A stretch of DNA of 64,000 bases from Deinandra increscens subsp. villosa. Taxonomy: Eukaryota; Streptophyta; Magnoliopsida; Asterales; Asteraceae. The stretch spans positions 317,740 to 381,739 of the forward strand of contig JBCNJP010000026.1 of NCBI GenBank assembly GCA_039602395.1, in the 5' to 3' direction. Below are positions 1-11,800 of this stretch, piece by piece. The notes under the pieces are model-generated. The model searched no databases. It was not told the DNA's origin and was given only the letters and a program-made list of their open reading frames with translations. The first letter of the stretch is position 1; every line of letters starts with the position of its first letter. The position numbers and the translations under genes were made by a program.

Positions 1-1192
1 AAAATTCAAAAATAGTTTGTGAAACGTGAAAGTCAATTGCAGGAAGGCTCGGTTATTATCAGTACTATTGTTTTGTGTGCTAACTTGTGTGAATCGGGAT
101 GTCGCAACAAACGGGGTCTAATTCCGGCAAGCGTGGACCGAGGAAGAGGAAGCAGGGCGAGCCAGATGTCGATGTTCTGGTGCCTCCATTCAAGAGGCGG
201 ATTATTGGCTATTGGGGACTAGAGATTTTGCCCAAGGCCGATGTTCCAGCACCGCCGGTCGCAAGGAGAAACCATCAGCATCACTCGTTGCTGAAGTTCG
301 AGCACGGGTCGCACGGGGAGAGACAGATGAGGAGGTTTGTGGTGATGCCACTGCTACATCACCGGACGATTGACTGGGGTTTGCTGGCGCAGATAGGGCA
401 GCTTGAGAGGATTAGGGGCCTTGTGACTGATAGATGGAGGAGGGCGTTGACTCCGGATGACCACCAGTATTTGGAGCTGACTGTGGAGTTTTTATCAACA
501 TTTCAGGTGGGTCCGGGGAGATTTAGAGATGGGAACACGCTTTTATTTTCTTTAGGCCGACGGACTCATCACATGAGTATTCCGGAGTTCGCGGTTCTAT
601 CTGGGTTGTATACACAGGAGGAGGTTGAGGCGCCGACGTTTGCTGCTATGCCGAGAGGGATTTTTAGCCGAGCACACCCCCAGGGGGGTTACTGATTTGC
701 AGCTGGCGGCGTTTTGGGATACTATTGGGGCGGTTCCGTACATGGATAGTGCGACTGATTCTCAGATTCGGGATCTAGTGATCAGGTACCTGCATAGGAT
801 TGTTGCGTGTACTATTCTCGGTCGTCGGTCTGGCGTCGAGAAGTGCACGAATTGGATCTGGCGGTTTTGCGATAGATCGTTGAGGGACATGACCTCAACA
901 TTGCTGGTGTTTTGATCTCGTCATTTGCTAGGCGGAGGACGTCGGGGAAGGGCGTTCATTTGAGTATGGGGCCCTATGTGACCAAGATAGCGAGGAGATT
1001 GGGAGTGTTTGGAGCTGGTAGGTATTTGGAGACCCATTTGACTGTTAGTGCTGAGACTACTCCGTATGAGTTAGGTGATATGCGACTGGCTTCGATAGTG
1101 ACTATGACTGATCCCCCACAATGGGAGGCCGTTAGGGATGTGGTTGTGCAGGGTGATGAGGCTACTAGGGCCGCGAGGCGGCGTAGGATTTT

Positions 1193-2816
1193 TGATGTGC
1201 TCGGAACGACACTAAAAACACTAATAAAATAAACCTAAACCTAGACCTAAGACACACCTAATTTTACCGAAATAACCTAAACCGAACCGAACCCTAAGGC
1301 AGTGAACCTGTCGGATTATAGTAGAGCTAAGGTAAGACCGGAATATCGAACCTAGGACACTATGAAAACAAGAATTAACCTAGACCTAGAAAATGGAAAT
1401 ACTGAGTAATTTTGAGTTTTTGATTGAGATTTGATTTAACTAAAATTAACTAAGCAACGAACAAACAGACGGAAACAGGAAACTTTGGGGAAATTCAAAT
1501 GAGAAAGAGGCACCACCTAGACTTAGACTCTTATTCAACACTCACAACTCAACTCGGTTATAGAAATCCTGATGGCGGTTAGTTCACCTTGTAAGTCCTT
1601 CCTAACAGATAATCCTACGCTCGGACAAGAGTTCACCTTTTGGGTACTTCCTACTTCAGCTAAACCTAACCACCCTCGAATCTAATCTAAGGCACCTTAG
1701 GCTAACAGGAGCTACCACTAACAAACTGCAATGACTCAAAATAGCAAGCTAGACAATTAACCTAGGGAATTTCCTTTTGGGACAACTCGATCCTAAGCAA
1801 CTAACCAACCCGACTACCCGATAGCTATCACCCTTTTAAGTCTATTTAGCTAGCCACACACAAGATTCAAATTATCAAATATCAACCAAAGCTATGACTA
1901 CAATCAAGCAATCATGTCAATTTGCAAGCATAACCTACAATTTAACTACTTTACCCAAACCGGAAGACATCCGCAAGCAAAGCAAGATCTAGCTAATAAC
2001 TAACAATCTAAATCAAGTATATATATGCAACATCACAGCAAGTCAATGGAATTCAAAAGATTATCGAACATCAATCAGATAACTAAAAACCGAAATTGAG
2101 TTGAAAATATCAAATAATCATCATAACAGTCTAGGTGGTGGCAAAGTAACTAGCCAACCACCATGTTCACAGCAAAATCATGAATATAATCAGAAATCTC
2201 AGTGCAATACATGATGTAATTCGACTAAAAACTAGAAACCGAAAGTAAAGATGGAACCGGGTGATTGATTTGGTGATGATTTGGTGTCCCCGATTGATCT
2301 CCACTTGATTCCTGCTCTCCTCAACTTCGAAAATCGCCTCTGGATCGTCCTTTGCCGTCTGGAAGTCGTCGAATACGAATTAAAACCCTAAAACCCGATT
2401 TTATATGTCGAAACCTTCTTTTGCGGGTTATTAGGCGGCAAGCGTATCGCTTGCGAATGGATTCCCACCAGGCGATACGCCTGGTACTCATTACACGACA
2501 ACTTAGTCGGTCAAACCGACTTAAAACCTCCGTTGACTTCCTCTTTCCGCGCGTATCGCCTACTGGTCATCAGGTCCCAGGCGATACACCTGGGACTGCT
2601 TGTTCAGCAATTCCTCTTCTTTTCTTCACTTCTTTCTAACTTTCTCTCATGGCCTTCGGAATTAACTAACACCTGCAAAACTTACATAAAAATATAAAAA
2701 GGACCCAAAGACTCAACCTTAACTAAAAACCACTAAAACAAATGGAAACCGACTCAAATTAGACTCAAATATCAACATAAAAGACACCGGAAATGAGATG
2801 TGTTTGCAACACATCA
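1193..2816 (-). mobile_element. Solo LTR with 5-bp target duplication
   Basis: The 1,624-bp block starts TGATGTGTT and ends AACACATCA, a perfect 9-bp terminal inverted repeat. It is flanked on both sides by ATTTT (1188-1192 and 2817-2821), the expected 5-bp target-site duplication. It is closely similar to the LTR at 4247-5891. Orientation is taken from that second copy, which has a purine-rich tract on its right when read on the minus strand. With no internal region present, this is a solo LTR left by LTR-LTR recombination. It lies inside the Athila-like ORF1 pseudogene. No coding sequence is evident in it. Confidence 0.85.
2438..2596. repeat. Cluster of perfect or near-perfect palindromes in the LTR
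   Basis: Three inverted repeats with 3-base centres: 2438-2454 (GCAAGCG/CGCTTGC around TAT), 2467-2485 (ACCAGGCG/CGCCTGGT around ATA) and 2574-2596 (one mismatch). Related palindromes occur in the second LTR and again at 7226-7352. Function unknown; they could form hairpins in RNA or bind a dimeric protein. Confidence 0.75.
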
Positions 2817-3249
2817 ATTTTGCACCAGGTAGAGAGGCCATTGAGGCAGAGACCGGAGAGGCAGCCGAGGGCTGATCAGGTGACGCTGGAGACAGTTCAG
2901 GAGACAGTCTTAGATTATGTTGATGTGAGGTTAGAGAGGATTTAGAGGGCGATGCGTTATATGATGTCACAGCAGGGTATGGATATCCTTGATTTCTTTC
3001 AGGAGCCCGATGATGAGGGTGCTGGAGATGATGATGAGATGGATGTTGAGGGGGATCCTGATGCAGGTGCGTGTGGAGCTGGTGGTGATGCTGGAGATGA
3101 CGAGGAGTAGGATGCTGGGTTGCTGATTTCACTACCACTGCTGATCGGTTTTGTTTCTTTTACCCTGTACTTTTTGGTTATTTTGTTTTTATCTAATCAT
3201 GGTCTATATGATATTATACTATACTATACCTAGGGGTACTGTATGGGGT

Positions 3250-4246
3250 AACCGGTTCATATTCAGTCAAAGCAAAGGGTAATAATGATTTACATTTTTT
3301 ATATTTTCTCCAACCCCCCTTAAACCAGATACTAAGATGTCCAAAGAATAACTAATTATTTATATGCAAATTCTTGAGCATTTATTCGCTACTTTATCAT
3401 TTTTTTTTCTTTTTTTTTCTTTTTTTTTATAATTTTATTTCATTTTTTTTAATTTCATTTTTATAATTGGTTACTTTTACCTAACTTACCAACGGACATC
3501 ATCAGAGGTATTTTTTCACAAACCCGAAATCATACGTGAGTATTTTGCCCGCGAGATCCAGAACATTATCAGAGGCACTTACCACGGGATACTATCCTTA
3601 GTTCGTACATGAGTATTTTGTCCCTTCACTCTAATTGCATTAACCAAATTATTAACTACATGCTTATTGGAAATTCTAAGGACATAAGAGTATCTAGCCT
3701 AAAGCGGTCTCTTTCCTCCTAATCATCAGATTCAGAATTCCTATCACTCCTAAAATGGGAACCCACTAGCAGACTGATTAGCATATTTATACAACAATAA
3801 ACACACAGGCTATTTAAGCTACTCCTAGATCAGCTGGGCCTACCAACACATCATAGATTAGTAATGTTTTCCATTCAACCATACTTAACACATTTCCCAA
3901 ATATTATGATTAATTAACACTTAAGCACACAATTAGACAGACAATTCCCAGTTTCCTATCATTTTCCATTATGTTGCAGCCAGAATCTCGGACATTTCTG
4001 AACAATTTTTCAATTTTTAAAGACTCAATATGAAAGTATCCCATCCCCACACTTGAATCACACATTGCCCTCAATGTGGAATGGAATAAAAATAAAGCAG
4101 AATAAAAATAAACACACTAAAAATAAAATAAATTAAAACAAGTTGAAACGTGTTCACCTGCAACTCCAGAGACTCAGCACATCAGCCGCAAACAAACCAC
4201 CACAAACTCGGTAAACACTCACACTGTTATGTGTCATAGGTGAAGT
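3250..4246 (-). mobile_element. Athila-like non-coding internal fragment, copy 1
   Basis: This stretch is clearly similar to 6178-7160, including the block around 3270-3360 and the block near 4035-4100 which on the minus strand contains GAGGGCAATGTG and AAGTGTGGGGATG, patterns seen upstream of the polypurine tract in Athila-like elements. It has poly(T) tracts near 3400-3450. No protein is encoded. It lies directly left of the LTR at 4247, so the LTR element appears to have inserted into an older relative. Confidence 0.6.
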
Positions 4247-5891
4247 TGATGTGTTCGGAACGACTCTAAAAACTACTATAAAAACCTAGACCTAAACTAG
4301 ACCTAGACACACCTAATTTTACCGAACTACCTAAACTAAACCGAACCCTAAGGCAAGTGTACCTATCGGATAGTATAATAGCTAAGGCAAGACCGGATTA
4401 TCGAACCTAAGGACACTATTTTAGACAAGACTTAACCTAGACCTAAGAATGGGAAATATTGAGTAAATTGATTTGGGTTTTTGAATTGAGATTTGATTAA
4501 CTACTTAACTAATTACGAGCAAACAGACGTGCACAGGAAACTCAGGAAACAATCAGATATGAGAAAGACACCACCTAGACCTAGAATCCCAACTAACACC
4601 CACAACTTCACCTGGCTATGACAACTCTGATGGTAGCTAATTCACCTTTTAAGTCCTTCTTAGCTAATGTTCCTAACGCTCGAACAAGGGTTCACCTTTT
4701 AAGTCCTTCCCACTTCAATTACCCTAGCCACCCTCGGATATACCTAAGGCACACCTAGACTAACCGGAGCTACCAACGATTACCATGAATGACACGAAAT
4801 AGCAAGCTAGACAAAACCCTAGGACGCTTCCTTTTGAGACAACGCAACCCTACAGACTTGAACCAACCCAACTACCCGTTAAACCTATACCTTTTAAGTC
4901 TTCAGTTTAGCAGCACATTACAGCCAAATTATCAATTAAATGTTAATGCAATAGTCAAGGAAACCCTAACTACACTTTAGCAATCAACCCTAAAGTTAAC
5001 TACTTTAGTTAATCTACCTAAACCGAAAGACATTCGCGGGTAAATTAAGCATCGACAAACAATTAACAATCTGCTCCTAACACACACATGCATCAACCAT
5101 AATAATCATTGGAATTTAATAGGAACATACATCAATCAAGTTATCACAAACCAGATAAAATCACAAGTGTCAATTGTTCATCCAAACGGTCTAGGCGGTG
5201 TTAAACGCCTAGCCTACAATCATATTCATAGCAGAAAACACAATAAAGATTCTGTCTTTAACCATAAACATAACTGAAACTAAGAATTAAAACGAGAAAC
5301 GAAGAAACCCGAATGATTTGATGATGATTTTCAGCTTTGAATCGATCACCCGTTGGTTCCTCTGCGATTCCAGCACTTTCTTGCTCTTGAAAATCACCTT
5401 TGTTCGCCCCTCTGCCGTCTGGAAGTCGAATGAATAACGAACACGAAACCCTAAAATCTGATTTTATAGTCGAAATTCCTTTTTCTGCGGGATTATGGAC
5501 CTCCAAGCGTATCGCTTGGAGGCTATGCTCTATCTAGGCGATACGCCTGGACCTCGTGTCGCGACAAACTAGTCGGTCAACACCGACTTTGAACTTCGTT
5601 GACTTGCCACTTTTCCGCGCGTATCGCTTGGACACAATCCTAAGGTCCCAGGCGATACGCCTGGGACGTGCTTGTTCAGCACTTGTCCTTCATTTCTCCA
5701 CATTCTTTCTAACTATCTTCTCATAGCCTCGGGATTTAATCAAAACCTACAAAACTTATAAGAAAACATAAAAAGGACCAAAAGACTCAAACTTTAATAA
5801 AAGTACTTAAAACTAAAGACAACCGACTCAATTGGACTCAAATAACTAAATAAAAGACTCTGGTAAATCAGGATGTGTTTGCAACACATCA
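4247..5891 (-). mobile_element. LTR of a minus-strand Athila-like element
   Basis: The 1,645-bp block has the same termini as the solo LTR at 1193-2816 (TGATGTGTT ... AACACATCA) and parallel internal sequence. Read on the minus strand, the bases just before it (5905 to 5892) are purine rich, AGTGTGGGGATGTT, as expected for a polypurine tract before a 3' LTR. The flanking five bases, GAAGT at 4242-4246 and AACAT at 5892, do not match, so this is not a solo LTR but one end of a longer element. Confidence 0.75.
5501..5668. repeat. Palindrome cluster in the second LTR
   Basis: Palindromes at 5501-5521, 5535-5550 and 5646-5668 match the positions of those in the first LTR. The first has changed its outer bases on both arms (CCAAGCG/CGCTTGG here, GCAAGCG/CGCTTGC in the other copy), so pairing is kept. 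Confidence 0.7.
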
Positions 5892-5905
5892 AACATCCCC
5901 ACACT
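5892..5905 (-). promoter_or_regulatory. Putative polypurine tract
   Basis: Read on the minus strand this is AGTGTGGGGATGTT directly before the LTR terminus at 5891. Polypurine tracts prime plus-strand DNA synthesis in LTR retrotransposons. The call rests on position and composition. Confidence 0.6.
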
Positions 5906-7639
5906 GACTCTTTTTTCGTCCTCGAAAAATACTGCAATGGAATCATAACCAGGAAATTGACTTCTAAAACATTTCAACAATTAAATTTCAACATCCACCA
6001 TACAATTCCACATTCCATAACGTAATCACACACTAACTACAATTGCCGATATTTCTATCCGATTAAACCCAACCACCAACCTTTTCTTTCGCCCCCATGT
6101 GTTTATGAAATTACCAGATATAAGTTCAGTCGCCTATGGATCCCACTAAAGAAAGGTCAAGTTCAACCTATTACCGAATCATATTCAGTCAAAGCAAAGG
6201 TTATAATTGATTTAAATTTTATATATTTTCTCCAACCCCCCTTAAACCAGATACTAAGATGTCCAAGGAATAACTATTTATTTATGTGCAAATTCTTTTG
6301 AGCATTTATTCCTCTAAACTAACATTTCTTTTTTTTTTCATTCTTTTTCTCATTTTTATTTCTAATTTTTTTTTTTTTTTATAGTTGGTTACTTTTACCT
6401 AAAATTACCAACGGACATCACCAGAGGTATTCTTTCACAAGGTCTTACCCCCGAAATCATACGTGAGTATTTTGCCCGCGAGATCCGGAACATCATCAGA
6501 GGTACTTACCACGGGATACTATCCTTAGTTCGTACATGAGTAGTCTGCCCCTTCACTCTAATTCATTAACCAAATTATTAACTACATGCTCATTGAAATT
6601 CTAAGGACATAGGAGTATCTAGCCTAAAGCGGTCTCTTTCTTCCTAATCATCAGGTTCAGAATCCCTATCACTCCTAAAATGGGAACCCACTAGCAGACT
6701 GATTAGCATATTTATACAACAATAAACACACAGGCAATTTAAGCTACTCCTAGGTCAGCTGGGCCTACCGACACATCATAGACTAGTAATGTTTTCCATT
6801 CAACCATACTTATCCACTTTTCCCAAATTATTCAATAATTAACATTTAAGCACAAGATTAGACAATCAATTCCTGGTTTTACTATCATTTCCCATTAACT
6901 GCAGCCAGAATCTTGGACATTTTTGAACAAATTTTTCAATTTTTTTTCAATTTTTCAAATTTTCTGACTCAATAACACACCAAAAATAAAAGACTCAAGA
7001 CTCAATACGAAAGTATCCCATCCCCACACTTGAATCACACATTGCCCTCAATGTGGAATGGAACAAAAATAAAGCAGAAATAAAATAAATAAAATAAAAC
7101 AAGTAGAAACGTGTTCACCTGAAACTCCAGAGACTCAGCACATCAGCCGCAGCGAACCACCACCAAGACGGTAAACAGAAATAATAAAAATAAAAATTAA
7201 AAAGTTTTTCTGACTTACCTCTCCTAGGCGTATCGCCTACAGACTTGCATTTCCCAGGCGATACGCCTAGGACTGCAAACAACCGGACCCGCCTGAACAT
7301 CTCCAGGCGTATCGCCTATAACCAGCCTACCTCCAGGCGATACGCCTGGAACGATATTTCCAGAGAGTTTTGGAAATTTTGCAACCCCAAAATTTTTCTA
7401 ACTCTTTTTTCCATGTCCTCCAGGTCCCTTAGACGAACTTTTGCAGCAAATCCTGCACATTTACCTTCTCCAAATCTTGAATCTCCAGAATTCCTGCAAA
7501 CACAAAAAAAAACACAAAAACCAAAAGACGCAAAAGGCACAAAAACTAACAATTGCAGAAAATTAAAACAAAAATACAAAATATACAAACCGGGCATTTC
7601 ACCAATTAGCACAAAACGGAACCAAAACCTCCCAAACCA
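5892..7639 (-). mobile_element. Athila-like internal region, copy 2, running into a gap
   Basis: This continues inward from the polypurine tract of the LTR at 4247-5891. 6178-7160 matches 3250-4246. Beyond 7226 there are four more palindromes of the AGGCGATACGCCT type (7226-7352). The rest, to the gap at 7640, is A-rich on the + strand. No convincing coding sequence; the reading frames reported across the gap are artefacts. Confidence 0.6.
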
Positions 7640-8139
7640 NNNNNNNNNNNNNNNNNNNNNNNNNNNNNNNNNNNNNNNNNNNNNNNNNNNNNNNNNNNNN
7701 NNNNNNNNNNNNNNNNNNNNNNNNNNNNNNNNNNNNNNNNNNNNNNNNNNNNNNNNNNNNNNNNNNNNNNNNNNNNNNNNNNNNNNNNNNNNNNNNNNNN
7801 NNNNNNNNNNNNNNNNNNNNNNNNNNNNNNNNNNNNNNNNNNNNNNNNNNNNNNNNNNNNNNNNNNNNNNNNNNNNNNNNNNNNNNNNNNNNNNNNNNNN
7901 NNNNNNNNNNNNNNNNNNNNNNNNNNNNNNNNNNNNNNNNNNNNNNNNNNNNNNNNNNNNNNNNNNNNNNNNNNNNNNNNNNNNNNNNNNNNNNNNNNNN
8001 NNNNNNNNNNNNNNNNNNNNNNNNNNNNNNNNNNNNNNNNNNNNNNNNNNNNNNNNNNNNNNNNNNNNNNNNNNNNNNNNNNNNNNNNNNNNNNNNNNNN
8101 NNNNNNNNNNNNNNNNNNNNNNNNNNNNNNNNNNNNNNN
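7640..8139. other. Assembly gap, 500 N
   Basis: Exactly 500 N, a conventional placeholder for a gap of unknown size. It hides the junction between the Athila-like element and LINE A, including the LINE A 5' end and most of its ORF1. Confidence 0.98.
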
Positions 8140-8140
8140 T

Positions 8141-8899
8141 AACCAACAAGTTCTGCCACCCTTCCAGAAGTTAAAAACCAGCAGTGACCCAGTGATCCAA
8201 CAGAAAATGCAGGAGCTCCATGAGGCTTTTATTGAAAGCCTTAAACCCTCTACCTCCAGCTCTAAACCTCCACCCGAAAAAGCCAACACAAAAACCACCC
8301 CTAAACCTGTCTACAAGGCTGTAACTAAACCTGCAGCAGCCAAACCTCAAACCAATCACAACCAGCCCAAGAACAAAAAACCATCAACCCAAACTCCCAC
8401 CCAAAAAGACCAACCAACCTCCTGTCCATTACCAGCCCAGACTATCTCCAACAGCCCAAACCCCTTTGACATTTTGAAGAACCTTGATCCTGATGTTATG
8501 GTCGAAGACATGGGAATTCAAGTGGGAAATGATGCTGCTAAAACCAATACCCAAACCTCAAAACCTTTCCAATTAGTTGATGAAGGTAGTGAATTTTTCT
8601 CTGATGATGAGGAATTTATGGAAACTGATTTTGGGATAACGGATGGGCAAAAGAAGGCAATCCTGGATAGACTCACCACCCACCATAGTGTTAAAGCTAG
8701 TGACCAGGAAAACTGGGAACCAGGGGAATGGGATTTTTTCTTCCACCATGCCCTGTTAATGAAGTTAGACCCGGACTTCCTTGTTGAAGATGTGGCTGCT
8801 GTGGATGAAGGGGCAGGGATGTTCATTACTGAACAGATGCAGGCTGCCTTTCCAGGTAAATTTCAGATGCTAGGTTCTGCTTTTCAACCAATGGTTTAG
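8141..8899 (+). CDS. LINE A ORF1, C-terminal part
   Basis: The frame is open from the gap edge to TAG 8897-8899 (252 codons visible). The first stretch is rich in Pro, Lys, Thr and Ser. Near 8641-8760 it has a weak match to a module shared by the ORF1 proteins of E, F, G and J (Gln-Lys, Ile-Leu, then Trp, Glu and aromatic residues). The upstream DUF4283 and zinc-knuckle parts are presumably in the gap. ORF1 proteins of plant L1 LINEs bind the element RNA and form the particle with ORF2 protein. The stop is followed directly by the ORF2 ATG, so ORF2 may be translated by termination-reinitiation. Confidence 0.75.
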   Translation, partial: NQQVLPPFQKLKTSSDPVIQQKMQELHEAFIESLKPSTSSSKPPPEKANTKTTPKPVYKAVTKPAAAKPQTNHNQPKNKKPSTQTPTQKDQPTSCPLPAQTISNSPNPFDILKNLDPDVMVEDMGIQVGNDAAKTNTQTSKPFQLVDEGSEFFSDDEEFMETDFGITDGQKKAILDRLTTHHSVKASDQENWEPGEWDFFFHHALLMKLDPDFLVEDVAAVDEGAGMFITEQMQAAFPGKFQMLGSAFQPMV

Positions 8900-11800
8900 A
8901 TGGGGATCAAAATTAGTGCTTGGAATGTGAGGGGTATGAGTAATGTTACTAACCAGAATTCTATTATTACTCATATTATGCATGGTGGGTATAGTGTTTG
9001 TGGGCTTATTGAGACTCAATTATCCCATAATAGAATTGAGTATGTTTGCAACAGAGTTTTTAGGCATTTAAACTGGGACACCAACTCTTGTACTTCGAGT
9101 GGCAGAGTCAGAATTGCTGTTGGATGGGACCCAAATGTTGTTAACATGATGATTATTGAAAGGCACAACCAAGCCGTTCACTGTCTAATTGAGCCAATCA
9201 ATGGAGACAAAGCTTTCTATTGCACCTTTGTTTATGCTCATCATAAAATGGTAAAGAGAAGGGATTGCTGGAACTCCCTCAAGATCCACAAAAATGTTGT
9301 CAATGGTCACCCTTGGGTTCTGATGGGGGACTTTAATGCCATGATGGATCCTAGTGAGAGGTCTATGGGCAGCTCTCAAGTCACCAGAAGTATGGTGGAG
9401 ATTAGGGAATGCTTAAATGAGATCAAGGTGGAAGACATTAATATGACAGGTCTTAAATATACCTGGAATAAGAGCCCTGGAAACCCTGAGGGCCTTCTGA
9501 AAAAGCTTGACAGGTGTGTTGCTAACTCTGCTTTCCTCACCAATTTCCCCTTGGCTTTTGCCACTTTCCTCCCTTTCCTCAAATCTGACCACAGCCCTAT
9601 TGTCCTAAACCTTCCTAATGTCCCCAAGCCAAAGCACCCGCCCTTTAGATTTGCCAACCTCACTGCCTCTAAGCCAAACTTTCTCCCTATTGTTTACAAC
9701 ATCTGGAAAGAAAACCCTCCTGGATACAAAATGCAAGCTGTTGTCACCAAGCTGAAATGGTTGAAGAGACCCCTTAGAAAGCTCCTTTATGATCAAGGGA
9801 ACCTGTTTACTAAAACTAAAAAGCTGAGAAAGGAACTTGAGAACATCCAAACTGAGGTGGTTAATGACCCCACCAACGCTGATCTTAGAAGTGAAGAAGC
9901 AGTGTACCTGGCTGCTTACAATGACGCTATTGCTGATGAGGAATGCTTTCTCAAACAAAAAGCGAAAATTGATTGGCTTGGGGCTGGGGACCAGAACACT
10001 AAATATTTCCACAAGGCTATAAAAGGCAGGAGGAACAGAAACAGAATCTGCAGCATTCAAGATGCTCACGGGGTTTGGATTGAAGGCCTGGAACTTCCTA
10101 ACCTCTTTGTGGAGCACTTCAAAAATGTCCTTGGAAGTGTCTCTCACACTACCTCCATCAATGACCCGGCTAGCCTGTTTACCAAGCAAATTAGTCCTGA
10201 TAGTGCCCAGGGAATGGTCAGTAATGTTACTAACCAGGAAATCAAATTGGCCCTCTTTGATATAGATGACAATAAAGCCCCAGGCCCTGATGGGTATTCT
10301 GCTAAGTTTTTCAAGGCAGCTTGGGATGTTGTAGGGGCTGAAGTCTGTGCTGCAGTCCAACAATTCTTCTCAAATGGGCAGATGTTAAAGGAAATCAATT
10401 CAACAATCATTGCTTTGGTCCCTAAAACTGAATCTCCATGTAAAGTCACTGATTTTAGGCCTATTTCTTGCTGCAATGTTATCTACAAAATTATCAGCAA
10501 GGTTCTCACGTCTAGAATCAAAGATGCCCTCCCTGATATTGTGGATGAGAACCAAAGTGCCTTCATCCCAGGGCGTCAGATTAGTGACAACATCCTGCTA
10601 ACCCAGGAGCTAATGCGAAACTACCATAGAAAAAGAGGGGAAGCTAGATGTGCCTTCAAGATTGATATACAGAAAGCTTATGACACTGTTGACTGGGAAT
10701 TCTTAAAAATTAGTTTAAGACATTTTGGGTTCCATCCAACCATGATCTCCTGGATTATGGCCTGTGTTACCACTACTTCTTTTTCCATGGCGGTTAATGG
10801 GGAGCAAGTGGGTTTCTTCAAAGGCAGAAGAGGGCTCCGGCAGGGTGACCCCCTATCCCCTTACCTCTTCACCATGGTTATGGAGGTTCTCACTCTCATG
10901 ATCAGAAGGAAAGTTAAAAATGATGACCAGTTCCAGTTCCATTGGAGATGTGAGGAGCTCAACTTAACCCACTTATGCTTTGCTGATGACCTTTTTCTTT
11001 TCTGCCATGGAGATGCCTCTTCTGTCAAGTGCCTCATGGATGCCCTGGATGAGTTCAAGGCTGTGTCAGGTTTGGTCCCTAGTATCCCTAAAAGCACAGT
11101 CTATTTTGGCAATGTCCCCCCTAGTGAGCAGCATTGCATCCTGCATTCTATTCAATTTAGGGTAGGGGAGCTACCTGTCAAGTATCTAGGAGTCCCATTG
11201 ATATCTAAAAGACTTTATTGCAAGGACTGTGACCCCCTCATTGACAAGTTCAAAAGGAGAGTGAACGACTGGAAAAACAAATCCCTCTCTTTTGCGGGTA
11301 GAATCCAACTGATAAATTCTGTCATGAGTTCCCTTCATGTGTACTGGTCCTCAGTGTTTATGTTACCTACCACTGTTCTAAATGATATGGAAAAATTGTT
11401 AAGGGGATTCCTGTGGTGCCAAGGGACTTTGATCAAAGGGAAAGCTAAAGTCAAGTGGCATGATGTTTGTATGCCCCTAAAGAAAGGAGGTCTGGGTATA
11501 AAGAGGCTTAAGCCCTGGAATGAAGCCCTTATGACAAAACTTACTTGGGCCATAGTCACTAAAAAGGAATCCCTTTGGGTCAAATGGATCCACACCCATA
11601 GACTAGCAAACACCAACTTCTGGGAAGGGGATGGTAACAAGGATGCAAGTTGGAGCTGGGGAAAAATCAGGGAACAAAGGCATACCCTGAGAAATAGATT
11701 CATAAGTGTTTTGGGAAATGGGAATCAGACTTCTGCCTGGTTTGACAATTGGCATCCTATGGGGCCTTTGAGCAATGTGATAAGCAGAAGACTCATTAAT

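Larger units (their letters stand above)
99..3110 (+). pseudogene. Athila-like retrotransposon ORF1 pseudogene, split by a solo LTR
   Basis: A reading frame runs from an ATG at 99 and resembles the plant Athila ORF1-type protein (motifs LTVEFLSTF, HMSIPEFAVLSGLY, ILGRR). It is broken near 660-695 by a frameshift, has a TAG near 861, and is then readable to 1192. There it is interrupted by a solo LTR at 1193-2816. If the LTR and one copy of the ATTTT target duplication are left out, the same frame continues at 2822, passes one further TAG near 2942, and ends in a very acidic tail (DDDEMD, GDDEE) at TAG 3108-3110. So at least three inactivating changes plus an insertion. The family call rests on remembered Athila sequence patterns, not on a search; another Ty3 lineage is possible. 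3111-3249 is its non-coding downstream flank. Confidence 0.55.

Noticed and set aside
2719..3138. 139-residue minus-strand His/Pro-rich frame
   Set aside because: Antisense of the acidic tail of the Athila-like ORF1; GAT-rich codons read backwards give His and Pro.
7245..8299. Long frames spanning 7640-8139
   Set aside because: They consist mostly of N and only appear open because of the gap. The same applies to frames crossing 29106-29605.
9605..10363. 252-residue minus-strand frame opposite LINE A ORF2
   Set aside because: Shadow of the real reverse-transcriptase gene. Similar antisense frames occur in every LINE here.
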